Shown piece by piece: positions 38,588-47,213 of a stretch of 64,000 nucleotides of DNA. The stretch is taken from assembly GCF_014204755.1 (NCBI RefSeq), contig NZ_JACHLZ010000001.1, positions 2,480,001-2,544,000 of the forward strand, written 5' to 3'. Source of the stretch: Brachybacterium aquaticum. Lineage in GTDB: Bacteria > Actinomycetota > Actinomycetes > Actinomycetales > Dermabacteraceae. The position numbers were made by a program, and so were the translations under genes. The notes below the pieces were generated by a model. That model worked only from the letters and a program-made list of their open reading frames with translations. It was not told where the DNA came from and searched no databases. Every line of letters begins with the position of its first letter. Positions within the stretch are counted from its first letter, which is position 1.

Positions 38588-39007
38588 TCAGCGCGCCGTG
38601 GGGAGCATGCGGGCGCGGGCGGAGTCCGCGTCGACGACCTCCTTGCCGAAGGGGAAGCAGGTGACGGGGATCAGCTTGATGTTCGCCCAGGCCAGCGGGA
38701 TGCCGATGATCGTGACGGCCTGCGCGAGGGCGGTGACGACGTGGCCGAGGGCCAGCCACCAGCCGGCGATCACGAACCAGATCACGTTGCCGACGGCGCC
38801 GACCGCGCCGCCGCGGCCGGTGTCCACGACCTCGCGGCCGAAGGGCCAGATCACGAAGCCGGCGATCCGGAAGGACGCGAGCCCGAAGGGGATGGTGACG
38901 ATGAAGAGGCAGGCGAGGATGCCGGCGATGACGTAGCCGAGGAAGAGGGACCAGCCGGCAGTGACGAGCCAGATGATGTTCAGGGCCAGGGTGAGCAGCG
39001 TGCGCAT
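38588..39007 (-). CDS. YccF-family inner membrane protein
   Basis: A 139-residue membrane protein made of two similar YccF repeats. Repeat 1 is LNIIWLVTAGWSLFLGYVIAG, then PFGLASFRIAGFVIWPFGREVV; repeat 2 is GNVIWFVIAGWWLALGHVVTA, then GIPLAWANIKLIPVTCFPFGKEVV. The duplicated N-IW and PFG-EVV motifs define the family, whose function is unknown. It is the first gene of a five-gene tightly coupled operon and is divergent from argS (80 bp between starts). Confidence 0.9.
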   Translation of the reverse strand: MRTLLTLALNIIWLVTAGWSLFLGYVIAGILACLFIVTIPFGLASFRIAGFVIWPFGREVVDTGRGGAVGAVGNVIWFVIAGWWLALGHVVTALAQAVTIIGIPLAWANIKLIPVTCFPFGKEVVDADSARARMLPTAR

Positions 39008-39087
39008 CCCTCTACCCTAGGCAGGTGTGCTGGAGGCGACCAGGGGGCTGGCCCCCGGCGCGACGGGCGCGCACTACGCTTGGAGCC

Positions 39088-40836
39088 ATGCCTGCTCCCG
39101 AGATCGCGCTGACCGAGCGCTTCCAGTCCGCCTTCGTCTCCGCCTTCGGGCCCGAGTACGCGGACGCCGACCCGATCATCCGCCCCTCCCAGTTCGCTGA
39201 CTTCCAGTGCAACGCCGCGATGGGGCTGGCCAAGCGGCTCGGGCGCAAGCCCCGCGACATCGCCGCGGAGATCGTGGCGGCCGTGGATCTCGCGGACATC
39301 GCCGAGGAGCCGGAGATCGCCGGTCCCGGCTTCCTGAACATCCGCCTGCGCACCGACTGGGTCGCCGCGCAGGCCGCGGACCTCGCCGTCGACGAACGCC
39401 TGGGCGTGCCGGTGCCCCAGACGGCCGAGCGCGTGGTCGTGGACTACTCGGCCCCGAACGTGGCCAAGGAGATGCACGTCGGCCACCTGCGCACCACCGT
39501 GGTGGGCGACTCGATCTCCCGCACCCTGGAGAAGCTCGGCCACACCGTGGTGCGCCAGAACCACATCGGCGACTGGGGCACCCCCTTCGGCATGCTCATC
39601 GAGCACCTGCTGGAGGTGGGCGAGGACAGCGCCGAGGCGGACCTGCTGCGCACCGACCCCAACGCCTTCTACCAGGCGGCGCGCGCGAAGTTCGACGCGG
39701 ACCCCGAGGCGACCGGCTTCGCGGCCCGGGCGCGGAAGCGCGTGGCGACCCTGCAGTCCGGCGACGCGGAGTCGTTGCGGATCTGGACGGACCTCGTGGC
39801 CCTGTCCAAGCAGTACTTCCACCGAATCTACGACATGCTCGACGTGACCCTCACCGATGAGCACCTCGCCGGGGAGTCGACCTACAACGACCTGCTCGAG
39901 GCCGTGTGCACCGACCTCGAGGAGGCGGGGATCGCCCGCATCTCCGACGGGGCGCTGTGCGTCTTCCCGGAGGGCTTCACCGGCCGCGACGAGCAGCCGC
40001 TGCCGCTGATCATCCGCAAGTCCGACGGCGGCTACGGCTACGCCACCACCGATCTCGCCGCGATCCGCCATCGCGTGGCGGACCTGCAGGCGGACCGCAT
40101 CGCGTACGTGGTCGGCACCGCGCAGGAGCTGCACTTCCGGATGGTCTTCACCACCGCCCGCGAGGCGGGCTGGCTGCCGGACGGCGTCGACGCCGAGCAC
40201 GTGAAGATCGGTTCGGTCCTCGGCGAGGACGGCAAGATCCTGCGCACCCGCTCCGGCGCCTCGCTGCGGCTGATGGCGCTGCTGGAGGAGGCGGTCTCCG
40301 CGGCCCGCTCCGTGATCGACGAGCTGCGCCCGGACCTGCCCGAGGCGGAGCGGGAGCAGATCGCGCACGACATCGGCATCGGCGGCGTGAAGTACGCGGA
40401 CCTCTCCACCGGGCACGACTCCGACTACACCTTCGACCTGGACCGGATGCTCGCCCTCTCGGGCAACACCGCCCCGTACCTTCAGTACGCGGTGGCGCGC
40501 ATCCGCTCGATCGGGCGCAAGGCCGCCGAGCGCGGCGTCTCGGCCGACGGGGTCGCGCCGCTCGTGCAGAACGACGCCGAGCGCGCCCTGGCCCTGCAGC
40601 TGCTGCAGTTCGGTCCGGTGCTGGCGGAGGTGGGCGACGCCTACGAGCCGCACCGGCTGTGCGCCTACCTGTTCGCGCTCGCCCAGGCTTTCACGAGCTT
40701 CTACGACGCCTCCCCCATCCTCGCGGCGGAGGACGAGTCCGTGCGTGCGGGCCGGCTCGCCCTCGCCCAGCTCACCGAGCGGGTGCTCGTGGAGGGCCTG
40801 GACGCGCTCGGGGTGCACGCGCCGCAGCAGATGTGA
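39088..40836 (+). CDS. argS: Arginyl-tRNA synthetase
   Basis: Charges tRNA-Arg with arginine. The 582-residue class I enzyme has an N-terminal Add1 domain (~1-100, including AMGLAKRLGRKPRDIAAEIV), the HIGH motif as MHVGHLR within SAPNVAKEMHVGHLRTT, and the degenerate KMSKS-equivalent LGEDGKILRTRSGAS. The DALR anticodon domain occupies the last ~130 residues (LFALAQAFTSFYDASPIL). I start at ATG 39088 (MPAPEIALTERFQ), as longer translation gives no similarity. The stop codon is copied twice more in frame by a tandem 12-bp repeat (see 40831-40860). Confidence 0.97.
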   Translation: MPAPEIALTERFQSAFVSAFGPEYADADPIIRPSQFADFQCNAAMGLAKRLGRKPRDIAAEIVAAVDLADIAEEPEIAGPGFLNIRLRTDWVAAQAADLAVDERLGVPVPQTAERVVVDYSAPNVAKEMHVGHLRTTVVGDSISRTLEKLGHTVVRQNHIGDWGTPFGMLIEHLLEVGEDSAEADLLRTDPNAFYQAARAKFDADPEATGFAARARKRVATLQSGDAESLRIWTDLVALSKQYFHRIYDMLDVTLTDEHLAGESTYNDLLEAVCTDLEEAGIARISDGALCVFPEGFTGRDEQPLPLIIRKSDGGYGYATTDLAAIRHRVADLQADRIAYVVGTAQELHFRMVFTTAREAGWLPDGVDAEHVKIGSVLGEDGKILRTRSGASLRLMALLEEAVSAARSVIDELRPDLPEAEREQIAHDIGIGGVKYADLSTGHDSDYTFDLDRMLALSGNTAPYLQYAVARIRSIGRKAAERGVSADGVAPLVQNDAERALALQLLQFGPVLAEVGDAYEPHRLCAYLFALAQAFTSFYDASPILAAEDESVRAGRLALAQLTERVLVEGLDALGVHAPQQM

Positions 40837-40860
40837 CGGCGGATGTGACGGCGGATGTGA
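40831..40860 (+). repeat. Tandem 12-bp repeat carrying the argS stop codon
   Basis: The sequence ATG TGA CGG CGG is repeated in frame: stops at 40834-40836, 40846-40848 and 40858-40860. The final codon and stop of argS are thus present three times. No coding use of the extra units is evident. Confidence 0.85.
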
Positions 40861-41010
40861 CGCCCTGCGTCGCCGGATGAACGGCAACCGGCGGCATTTC
40901 GGACACCCGTCCGCGGTCGTGACCGAACCGTGGCCGATGTTATCCAACCGTGCCCCGAACGGCCGGAAGAACCCTGGCCGGAGCAGGGCGGACGTTCCTA
41001 CGCTTGAGCG

Positions 41011-41718
41011 GTGTCGACGATCCGCTCCGCCCACCTCGCCCTGTGGGGCGTCTATGCCCTCACCGGGCTGACGCACCTCGGTGCGCTGCTGGCGGACGCC
41101 TCGCTCGTCGCCCGCATCACCCAGCCGATGTTCGCCCCTCTGCTGATCGCGATCCTGGTGACCGCCGCCCCGCAGCGCTCCCGCACCACCAGCCTGCTGC
41201 TGGGGGGCCTGACCTGCGCGTGGATCGGGGACACGATCGGCCAGGTGCCGGTGGCGAACGCGGGACTGCTCGCGATCGTGGGCTTCCTCGGGGCGCTGAT
41301 CTTCTACGCGGCCGCGCTCGCGCCGCTGTGGGTCCGCTCCCGCGACCCCATGCGCCTCGCGCTCGCGATCCCCTACGGCGCGGTGGTGATCGGGCTGTTC
41401 GTGGCCTGCGCCGACGGGGCCGGGGAGCTGCTGCCGATGGTCGCCGCCTATGCGGTGGCGCTCGCGACCATGGCCTTCCTCTCCGCGGGCGGCAACGGCC
41501 TGACCTGGACGGGCGGGACCCTGTTCCTGCTGTCAAGCTCGCTGCTGGGCATGGACTGGTTCCTGCCGGGCGCCTCGATCGCCTACAGCACCGAGCTCGT
41601 GATGCTCACCTACCTGGTGGGCCACGCCATGCTCGTCGCGGGGATGATCCAGGCGATGCCGAGGCACCGCTGGACCGCGACCGCGCCGGGCGCGGCGCTC
41701 GTCATCGTCGAGCCCTGA
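41011..41718 (+). CDS. Lysoplasmalogenase (YhhN/TMEM86 family)
   Basis: A 235-residue membrane protein with about eight hydrophobic segments and the layout of YhhN/TMEM86 lysoplasmalogenases, which hydrolyse the vinyl-ether bond of lysoplasmalogens. Recognisable features are the two conserved acidic residues in membrane helices: Asp in CAWIGDTIG and Asp in LGMDWFLPGASIAYSTELVMLTYLVGHAM region. The start is GTG 41011. The gene is separated from argS by a 174-bp gap that holds TTATCC at ~40938 and no other feature, and is convergent with the next hydrolase. Substrate in a bacterium is uncertain. Confidence 0.78.
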   Translation: MSTIRSAHLALWGVYALTGLTHLGALLADASLVARITQPMFAPLLIAILVTAAPQRSRTTSLLLGGLTCAWIGDTIGQVPVANAGLLAIVGFLGALIFYAAALAPLWVRSRDPMRLALAIPYGAVVIGLFVACADGAGELLPMVAAYAVALATMAFLSAGGNGLTWTGGTLFLLSSSLLGMDWFLPGASIAYSTELVMLTYLVGHAMLVAGMIQAMPRHRWTATAPGAALVIVEP

Positions 41719-41733
41719 GCCGGCTCCTGCGGG

Positions 41734-42627
41734 TCAGCGTCCGAGCGCGCGGGCGATGAGCGCGGCCTGCTCGCGGTGCAGCCGCTCGATGTCCTCGCCC
41801 TTCCGGGGCAGGAGCTGCAGGCCGAGCCGGCCGCCGATCTCGCGGTAGGACAGGTCCGCGTCGTTCTCCTCGAGCTGCAGCCGCGCGACCCGCACATCGG
41901 AGAGGAAGAGGTCCTTCGCGCCGACGCTGAGGTGGATCGGGGGCAGCCCCTCGAGGCTCCCGTTGATCGGCGAGAGGTCCGGGTCGTCCAGGGACGTGCG
42001 CCCGGCGTAGCGGCGGGCCGCATCGCGCAGCAGCCGCCGCTCGTGGACGGGGTCGACCTGCCCGGTCTCGGTGATCCCGGCGTTGGACAGCTCGAGGTCC
42101 AGCCACGGCGACATGACGATGAGGGCCGACGGGGAGGGGATGTCCTCGCGCTCCCGGAGCCGGCGCGCGATCGCGACGGCGAGCCCGCCGCCGGAGTGCT
42201 GGCCGGTGAGAACCCAGGGGCGGTCCAGGCGGCCGTCGGCCGCGAGGGCGGTGAGCACCGCCTCGACGTCGTCGCGGCCGACGGGGTGCTGGTGGTCGGG
42301 GGCGTTGCGGAAGTCGACCATGAGACCGGCGCCGCCGAGCGCCTCGACCTGGCGGGACAGCCAGGCCCAGTCGCTGGCGAAGGGGCCGGAGACGTAGGCG
42401 CCGCCGTGGAGGTGGACGATCAGGCCCTGCTCGGCGTGGTGGCGGTCCAGCCACACGGCGCGGGTGCGGCCGGGCATCTCCTGCTCGACGGCGTGGGCCT
42501 TCTGCACGTGGGCGGGCGGCTGCGGGCTGCGGGCCTCGCGCAGCGCCTGGTGGGTCAGCGTCGACGGGATCGGGATGCGCCTGACGGTGCGCGCCCCCGT
42601 CACCACGGCGTCTCGGATGCGACCCAT
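41734..42627 (-). CDS. Alpha/beta-hydrolase-fold protein with degenerate catalytic site
   Basis: A 297-residue member of the hormone-sensitive-lipase group. The oxyanion HGGA (IVHLHGGAYVSG) is intact, but the nucleophile elbow reads TGQHSGGG where relatives have VGDSAGGG; strict alignment puts His at the nucleophile and shifts a serine one place. The acid may remain in GAKDLFLSD. The region usually holding the catalytic His (GMxHxxQLLP) reads GGRLGLQLLP. It may therefore be a non-enzymatic binder or have altered chemistry. AGGAGG lies five bases before ATG 42627. It is convergent with the lysoplasmalogenase and divergent from the nucleosidase. Confidence 0.8.
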   Translation of the reverse strand: MGRIRDAVVTGARTVRRIPIPSTLTHQALREARSPQPPAHVQKAHAVEQEMPGRTRAVWLDRHHAEQGLIVHLHGGAYVSGPFASDWAWLSRQVEALGGAGLMVDFRNAPDHQHPVGRDDVEAVLTALAADGRLDRPWVLTGQHSGGGLAVAIARRLREREDIPSPSALIVMSPWLDLELSNAGITETGQVDPVHERRLLRDAARRYAGRTSLDDPDLSPINGSLEGLPPIHLSVGAKDLFLSDVRVARLQLEENDADLSYREIGGRLGLQLLPRKGEDIERLHREQAALIARALGR

Positions 42628-42642
42628 TCCTGCCTCCTGTCC

Positions 42643-42660
42643 GCGACCCTCCCGGGTCGC
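42643..42660. promoter_or_regulatory. Palindrome GCGACCC-tccc-GGGTCGC in divergent promoter region
   Basis: A perfect 7-bp inverted repeat with a 4-base centre lies 16 bases upstream of the degenerate hydrolase start and within the 114-bp gap to the divergent nucleosidase gene. Operator or 5' hairpin are both possible. Confidence 0.4.
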
Positions 42661-42741
42661 CTCGCTGCCGGTCCCGCCAGCCTAACGAACCCGCCTGGGT
42701 GCGCGAGCGGCCGGTCATCGCGGGCCGGTACCCTCGAGGCC

Positions 42742-43452
42742 ATGACCAGCCCTGCCGCTCCCCTGCTCGTCCTCGCCGCGATGCCCGAGGAGGCCGCGCC
42801 GCTCGTGGCCCGTCTCGAGAGCGCAGAGCGGCTCGAGACCCCCTTCACCTCCGGCGTCGCCGCGGTGCGCGGCCGCCTCGCCGGGCGCGACGCGGTCGTG
42901 GTCACCACCGGTATCGGCATCGCCGCCGCGACGGCGGCGGCGACCTGGGGGATCCTCGCGCACGGCCCGTCGGTCGTGGTCGCGGCGGGCTCCTGCGGGG
43001 GTCTCGCGGCCGACGTCGAGGTGGGCACCCTCATCGTGGGCGACACCTTCACCTATTCGATCGCGGACGCGACCGCCTTCGGCTACGCCCCCGGCCAGGT
43101 GCCCGGCGGGCCCGAGCGCTTCGCGGCCGACGGGGCCTGGGCGGACCGGGCCGAGCGCGCGGCACGCGAGTCGTCGGGTGCCGTGCGCCGCGGCCTCATG
43201 CTCTCCGGGGACGCGTTCGTCACCGCCCCTCTCGCCGGGCCGATGCGCGAGCGGTTCCCGTCGGCCCTCAGCGCCGACATGGAGACCACCGCCTCGGCCC
43301 GCACGGCCGAGGCACTGGGCGTGCCCTTCGTGGCGCTGCGCGCGGTCTCCGACCTGTGCGGTCCCGCGGCCGGGCAGCAGTTCCATCTCGAGCTCGACCA
43401 GGTCGCGGAGACCTCGGCCCGTGCGGTGGAGGCGTTCGCGGCGCAGCTGTGA
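42742..43452 (+). CDS. 5'-methylthioadenosine/S-adenosylhomocysteine nucleosidase-like protein
   Basis: A 236-residue purine nucleoside phosphorylase-fold enzyme. Features: LVLAAMPEEAAPL at the N-terminus (Glu of MTAN), TTGIGIAAATAAATW, VVAAGSCGGLAADVEVG, the phosphate/ribose region DATAFGYAPGQVPG typical of MTAN, SGDAFVTAP, and DMETTASARTAEAL with VPFVALRAVSD carrying the catalytic Asp. It probably recycles methylthioadenosine and S-adenosylhomocysteine by cleaving adenine off; futalosine hydrolase is a related alternative. The start ATG 42742 gives the conserved N-terminus. It converges with the D-2-hydroxyacid dehydrogenase. Confidence 0.88.
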   Translation: MTSPAAPLLVLAAMPEEAAPLVARLESAERLETPFTSGVAAVRGRLAGRDAVVVTTGIGIAAATAAATWGILAHGPSVVVAAGSCGGLAADVEVGTLIVGDTFTYSIADATAFGYAPGQVPGGPERFAADGAWADRAERAARESSGAVRRGLMLSGDAFVTAPLAGPMRERFPSALSADMETTASARTAEALGVPFVALRAVSDLCGPAAGQQFHLELDQVAETSARAVEAFAAQL

Positions 43453-43487
43453 GGGGTCAGCGCGCCGTTCCCGTCACGAGGCTGATG

Positions 43488-44429
43488 TCACCGCGCGGAC
43501 GCGTGCAGCACCTCCGTGCCCTGCACGAGGGCGCGCACGTTCGCGGCGATCCGCTCGTCGGCCCCGACGGGGCGGCCGCCCGCACCGTGCGGGGTGAGCA
43601 GCAGGTGCGGTGCGTCCCACAGCGGATGGTCGGCGGGCAGGGGCTCGGGCTCGGTGACGTCGAGTCCGGCGGCGCCGAGCGTCCCGGCCTGCAGCGCCGC
43701 GAGCAGCGCGTCCTGGTCAACGGTCGCACCGCGGCCCACGTTGATCAGGATCGCGTGGTCCGGCAGCGCGCCGAGCACCTCGGCGCCGACGATCCCGGTG
43801 GTCGCCTCGGTCGCGGGCAGGATGTTCACGAGCACGTCGGTGTCCGGGAGGGCGGCGAGCACGTCGGCGTCGGCGATGACCTCGAATCCGGCCCGCTCCC
43901 CGGCGCTGCGGGCGGCGCCGCGCACGTGCGCTCCGAGTCCCTGGAGCATCGGGGCGAGGCGCTGACCGATCTCACCGAAGCCCCAGATCAGCACGTTCGC
44001 ATCCAGCAGGGTGGTGAGTCGACCCTCGGGGTGCAGGGGTTGGAGACCGCCGAGCTCGGAGGACCACTCGTGACGCTCCTGCGCGTCGAGGGCGTCGGGC
44101 AGGCGGCGCACGAGGGCGAGCAGCAGGGACAGGGCGTGCTCGGCGACGGTCGGCGAGTGCAGGCCCGCACCGGTGGCGACCACGACGTCCTCGCCGAAGC
44201 CGGCGGCGAGGATCCCCTCGACCCCGGCGGCGAGGGACTGCACCAGGCGCAGGTTCCCGAGGTGCTCAGCGGCGGAGGCGAGATGGGCGCGGGAGGAGCC
44301 CCACACGACGAGCACGTCGGCGTCGTGGTGCGCGGCGGGGATCTCGGCGCGGGCGTCGACGACCGCGGCCTCCCATCCCTCGGGCAGCGTCGGGTCGAGC
44401 GGCATGGTGTCGGGCAGCAGGATCTTCAT
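43488..44429 (-). CDS. NAD(P)-dependent D-2-hydroxyacid dehydrogenase
   Basis: A 313-residue enzyme of the D-isomer-specific 2-hydroxyacid dehydrogenase family. The NAD Rossmann motif is LIWGFGEIGQRLAPML. Catalytic residues are in place: Arg in LINVGRGATVDQ, Glu in LDVTEPEPLPADHPLW and His in LLTPHGAGG. It reduces 2-keto acids such as glyoxylate, hydroxypyruvate or phenylpyruvate, or oxidises the reverse; the cofactor cannot be told because the acidic/basic selector is ambiguous (AARSAGER suggests NADP). ATG 44429 gives the typical MKILLPDTMP start. Divergent from the DUF2319-like hydrolase at 44505. Confidence 0.9.
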   Translation of the reverse strand: MKILLPDTMPLDPTLPEGWEAAVVDARAEIPAAHHDADVLVVWGSSRAHLASAAEHLGNLRLVQSLAAGVEGILAAGFGEDVVVATGAGLHSPTVAEHALSLLLALVRRLPDALDAQERHEWSSELGGLQPLHPEGRLTTLLDANVLIWGFGEIGQRLAPMLQGLGAHVRGAARSAGERAGFEVIADADVLAALPDTDVLVNILPATEATTGIVGAEVLGALPDHAILINVGRGATVDQDALLAALQAGTLGAAGLDVTEPEPLPADHPLWDAPHLLLTPHGAGGRPVGADERIAANVRALVQGTEVLHASAR

Positions 44430-44504
44430 GACTCCAGCGTACGGAGCGGCGGCCCGCGCGCTCACCGGGTGACCGGGGCGCGGACTCTCCGATAGCCTGC
44501 GCGT

Positions 44505-46298
44505 ATGCGCTTCGGACTCCCGTCGCCCCTGTCCGCCCTGAGCTCCGTCGCCGGCGGCGCCGCGACGTTCCTGCGCCGCACGAGTCGCCGCGCGGGGCAG
44601 CGGGCCCGACGCTCCGCGATCGCGATGCCGCTGGACACGGGCGGTTTCCTGGGCGCCTCGGCGGCCGCGTGGATCTCCACCTCCCCGAGTCTGCTGCCGC
44701 GCACCTGGTGGATGTGGGCGGTGAACATCGGCCTGTCCGAGGTGTACGGGTACGCGACCGGCACGCTCGCGGGCCGTCTGGTGCGGCGCACCATGCGCGC
44801 GGTCGGGCTCGAGGTCGACATCGCCCCGGACCACCGCCGCCGCGCCCGCTGGGCCGGTGCCGCGGCGCTGGTCGCGATCTCCGCCCACTCGTGGGTGCGC
44901 GGCGTGCTACGCCAGCGGGAGATCAGCCACCTCGTCCAGCAGGAGCCGAAGAACCTCGCCACCCATGTGGTCGGCACCGCCGGCGGGATCGGCTTCTCGC
45001 TCGCGGCGCTGGTCGCGACCCGCGCCACGATCGCCACCGCGGACCTGTACCGGGCGCTGCTGCGGCCCTACCTGCCCGCCCGTGTGGTGGGTGCGGTGTC
45101 GCTGGTCCTCACCGGGGCGACGGTCGTGGTGGTCGCGGACCGGCTGATCCGCGGGCGCGTGCTGGAGGCGATGATCGAGCGGGCCGACGCCGCCAACCGC
45201 CTCATCTCCCCCGACGTCCCCCGTCCCACCTCGCCGCTCCGCTCGGGCGGTCCGGAGTCGCTGGAGACCTGGCAGTCCCTCGGCGCGCCCGGGCGGAAGA
45301 TCGTCGCCGCGGGCGCGGACCCGGAGCTGATCGCGCGGACCGTCGGCCGGCCCGCCCTCGAGCCGATCCGCGTCTACGCGGCGAAATCCTCCTCCCGCTC
45401 GCTCGAGGAGACGGCGGACGCGGTGGTCGCGGAGCTGGACCGCACCGGGGCGTGGGACCGGGAGGCGCTGGTGCTGTTCACCGGGACCGGCACCGGCTGG
45501 CTGCAGGAGTGGTCGCTGTCCGCGATCGAGTTCCTCACCGCCGGGAACTGCGCGACCGCCTCGATCCAGTACTCCTACTACCCGAGCCCCCTGTCCTATC
45601 TCGTCGACCGCCGCTCCCCGCAGCTCGCCGGGAAGCTGCTGCTGCGGGCCGTGAAGCGGCGCATGGCGCAGCTGCCGGAGGACCGTCGGCCGAGGCTCTA
45701 TGTCGCGGGCGAGTCGCTCGGCGCCTTCGGCGGCAATGCCGCGTTCCGGGACGTGCCCGAGATGCTGAGGAGCGTGGACGGGGCGGTGTGGACGGGCACG
45801 CCGCGCTTCACGCCGCTGTGGGAGCAGATCGTGGCCCGCTCACGGCCCGGCTCCCCCGCGGTCGCCCCGATCATCGACGACGGCCGCCACATCCGCATGG
45901 TCACCCGGCCCCGGGACCTGCACCGCGACTACTGGGGCGGGATGTACGCGCCGTGGGAGCATCCGCGCGTGGTCTACGCGCAGCATCCCTCGGACCCGGT
46001 GGTGTGGTTCGATCCGTCGCTTCTGTGGCGGGAGCCGACCTGGCTGCAGGAGCGGGCGGGGCACGACGTCACCCCGGCGATGCGCTGGTTCCCGTGGATC
46101 ACCTTCTGGCAGATCGCGGCGGACATGCCCCTGTCCATCAGGGCCGCCGGCGGGCACGGCCACTCGTACCACCAGGAGATGGTGCCGATCTGGGCCGCGG
46201 TGCTCGGGCAGGACGTGCCCGAGGCGGAGCGGGATGCGCAGCGCCGCCACCATCGCGCGATCGTCGCCGCGATCCGGGAGATCAACCCCGGCGCGTGA
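44505..46298 (+). CDS. Membrane-bound alpha/beta-hydrolase (Abhydrolase_9, DUF2319 type)
   Basis: A 597-residue protein. The N-terminal half (~1-265) is the membrane part, with segments at GFLGASAAAWISTSPSLLP, WWMWAVNIGLSEVYGYATG and three more. The C-terminal half (~285-590) is the Abhydrolase_9 domain: LVLFTGTGTGWLQEWSL, YVAGESLGAFGGNAAF with the nucleophile serine in GESLG, and YAQHPSDPVVWFDP with the acid; His in GGHGHSYHQEM is a candidate catalytic base. Actinobacterial homologues are unassigned hydrolases, probably acting on cell-envelope lipids. No partner genes nearby. The start is ATG 44505. Confidence 0.88.
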   Translation: MRFGLPSPLSALSSVAGGAATFLRRTSRRAGQRARRSAIAMPLDTGGFLGASAAAWISTSPSLLPRTWWMWAVNIGLSEVYGYATGTLAGRLVRRTMRAVGLEVDIAPDHRRRARWAGAAALVAISAHSWVRGVLRQREISHLVQQEPKNLATHVVGTAGGIGFSLAALVATRATIATADLYRALLRPYLPARVVGAVSLVLTGATVVVVADRLIRGRVLEAMIERADAANRLISPDVPRPTSPLRSGGPESLETWQSLGAPGRKIVAAGADPELIARTVGRPALEPIRVYAAKSSSRSLEETADAVVAELDRTGAWDREALVLFTGTGTGWLQEWSLSAIEFLTAGNCATASIQYSYYPSPLSYLVDRRSPQLAGKLLLRAVKRRMAQLPEDRRPRLYVAGESLGAFGGNAAFRDVPEMLRSVDGAVWTGTPRFTPLWEQIVARSRPGSPAVAPIIDDGRHIRMVTRPRDLHRDYWGGMYAPWEHPRVVYAQHPSDPVVWFDPSLLWREPTWLQERAGHDVTPAMRWFPWITFWQIAADMPLSIRAAGGHGHSYHQEMVPIWAAVLGQDVPEAERDAQRRHHRAIVAAIREINPGA

Positions 46299-46343
46299 CC
46301 CGCGCCCGAGGACCAGCCGGAGGCCCAGTCGGAGGCCCAGGGG

Positions 46344-46371
46344 TCAGGGGTTCGGGCTCAGGGGTTCGGGC
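46344..46371. repeat. Tandem 14-bp repeat at the sulfurtransferase stop codon
   Basis: TCAGGGGTTCGGGC occurs exactly twice (46344-46357, 46358-46371). On the minus strand the unit ends with CCTGA, so the gene's terminal ...NP-stop context is duplicated. With a 14-bp unit the second stop falls out of frame. A second, weaker duplication (CGGAGGCCCAG) lies at 46318-46340. Confidence 0.8.
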
Positions 46372-47209
46372 CTTCGGCGACCGGGCGGTCGGGGTCCGCG
46401 CTCCACTGCGACCAGGAGCCGGGGAACAGCCGCGCCCCGGTGAACCCGGCGCTCTCGAGCGCGAGCAGGTCGTGGGTGGCGGTGACGCCGGAGCCGCAGT
46501 ACACGATCGTGCCGCGCCCCTCGGTGACGCCGGCGGCGGCGAAGCGCTCCCGCAGCGCCGCGGGGTCCTGGAAGCGGCGCTCCGCGTCGAGGTTCCCGGC
46601 GTAGGGCAGGTTCACGGCGCCCGGCACGTGTCCGGCGCGGGGGTCGATCGGCTCGACCTCGCCGCGGTAGCGCTCGGGGGCGCGGGCATCGAGGACGACC
46701 CCGTCCTCGGAGGCCGCGAGCGCGGCGACCTCGTCGGCCGACGCGATCCTCGTCGCGGGCCACTCGCGCACGGGCACGTCGCCCTCACGCGGGGTGACCT
46801 CGCCCGACTCGAGCGGGCCGTTCCACGCATGCACCCCGCCGCTGAGGACCGCGGCGTCGTGCCCGAGGGCGCGCAGCATCCACACCAGGCGCGCGGCGGG
46901 GCCGCCGTCGGTGTCGTCGTAGGCGACGATCCGGGAGTCCTCGGTGACGCCGACGCGGCGCAGGGTCGCGGCGACGTCCTCCGGGGACGGCAGCGGGTGG
47001 CGGCCGGCCTCGACCCGGGCGGGGGCGGCGAGCTCGGTGTCGAGGTCGACGTAGACGGCGCCCGGCAGGTGGGCGGCCAGGTGCTGGTCGCGGCCGGTGG
47101 AGCCGTCCAGCGCCCAGCGCACGTCCAGCAGGAGCGGTCCCTCGCCCGGCTCGTCGAGCAGCTCGTGCAGGCGGGCGACGTCGATGATCGGGGGCAGGCT
47201 CTCGCTCAT
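46358..47209 (-). CDS. Rhodanese-type thiosulfate/mercaptopyruvate sulfurtransferase
   Basis: A 283-residue two-domain rhodanese. The N-terminal inactive domain (~1-135) has LLLDVRWALDG and HLPGAVYVDLD; the C-terminal catalytic domain has VLDARAPERYRGEVEPID, AGHVPGAVNLPY and active-site Cys238 in the loop VYCGSGVTA. The CGSGVTA loop is typical of 3-mercaptopyruvate sulfurtransferases, whereas CRKGVTA marks thiosulfate:cyanide enzymes. It moves sulfur from a thiol donor to cyanide or thiols in the cytoplasm. It starts 4 bases before the upstream nuclease/phosphatase stop, so the two are probably cotranscribed. Confidence 0.92.
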   Translation of the reverse strand: MSESLPPIIDVARLHELLDEPGEGPLLLDVRWALDGSTGRDQHLAAHLPGAVYVDLDTELAAPARVEAGRHPLPSPEDVAATLRRVGVTEDSRIVAYDDTDGGPAARLVWMLRALGHDAAVLSGGVHAWNGPLESGEVTPREGDVPVREWPATRIASADEVAALAASEDGVVLDARAPERYRGEVEPIDPRAGHVPGAVNLPYAGNLDAERRFQDPAALRERFAAAGVTEGRGTIVYCGSGVTATHDLLALESAGFTGARLFPGSWSQWSADPDRPVAEGPNP

Positions 47210-47213
47210 CGGG

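Noticed and set aside
39025-39087. Upstream extension of argS to 39025
   Set aside because: The extra 21 residues (Trp/Arg/Pro-rich) have no family similarity and would overlap the promoter region shared with the YccF operon.
46318-46340. CGGAGGCCCAG duplication as a terminator
   Set aside because: The units are direct, not inverted, so they cannot form a terminator stem; treated as part of the 3'-end duplication phenomenon.
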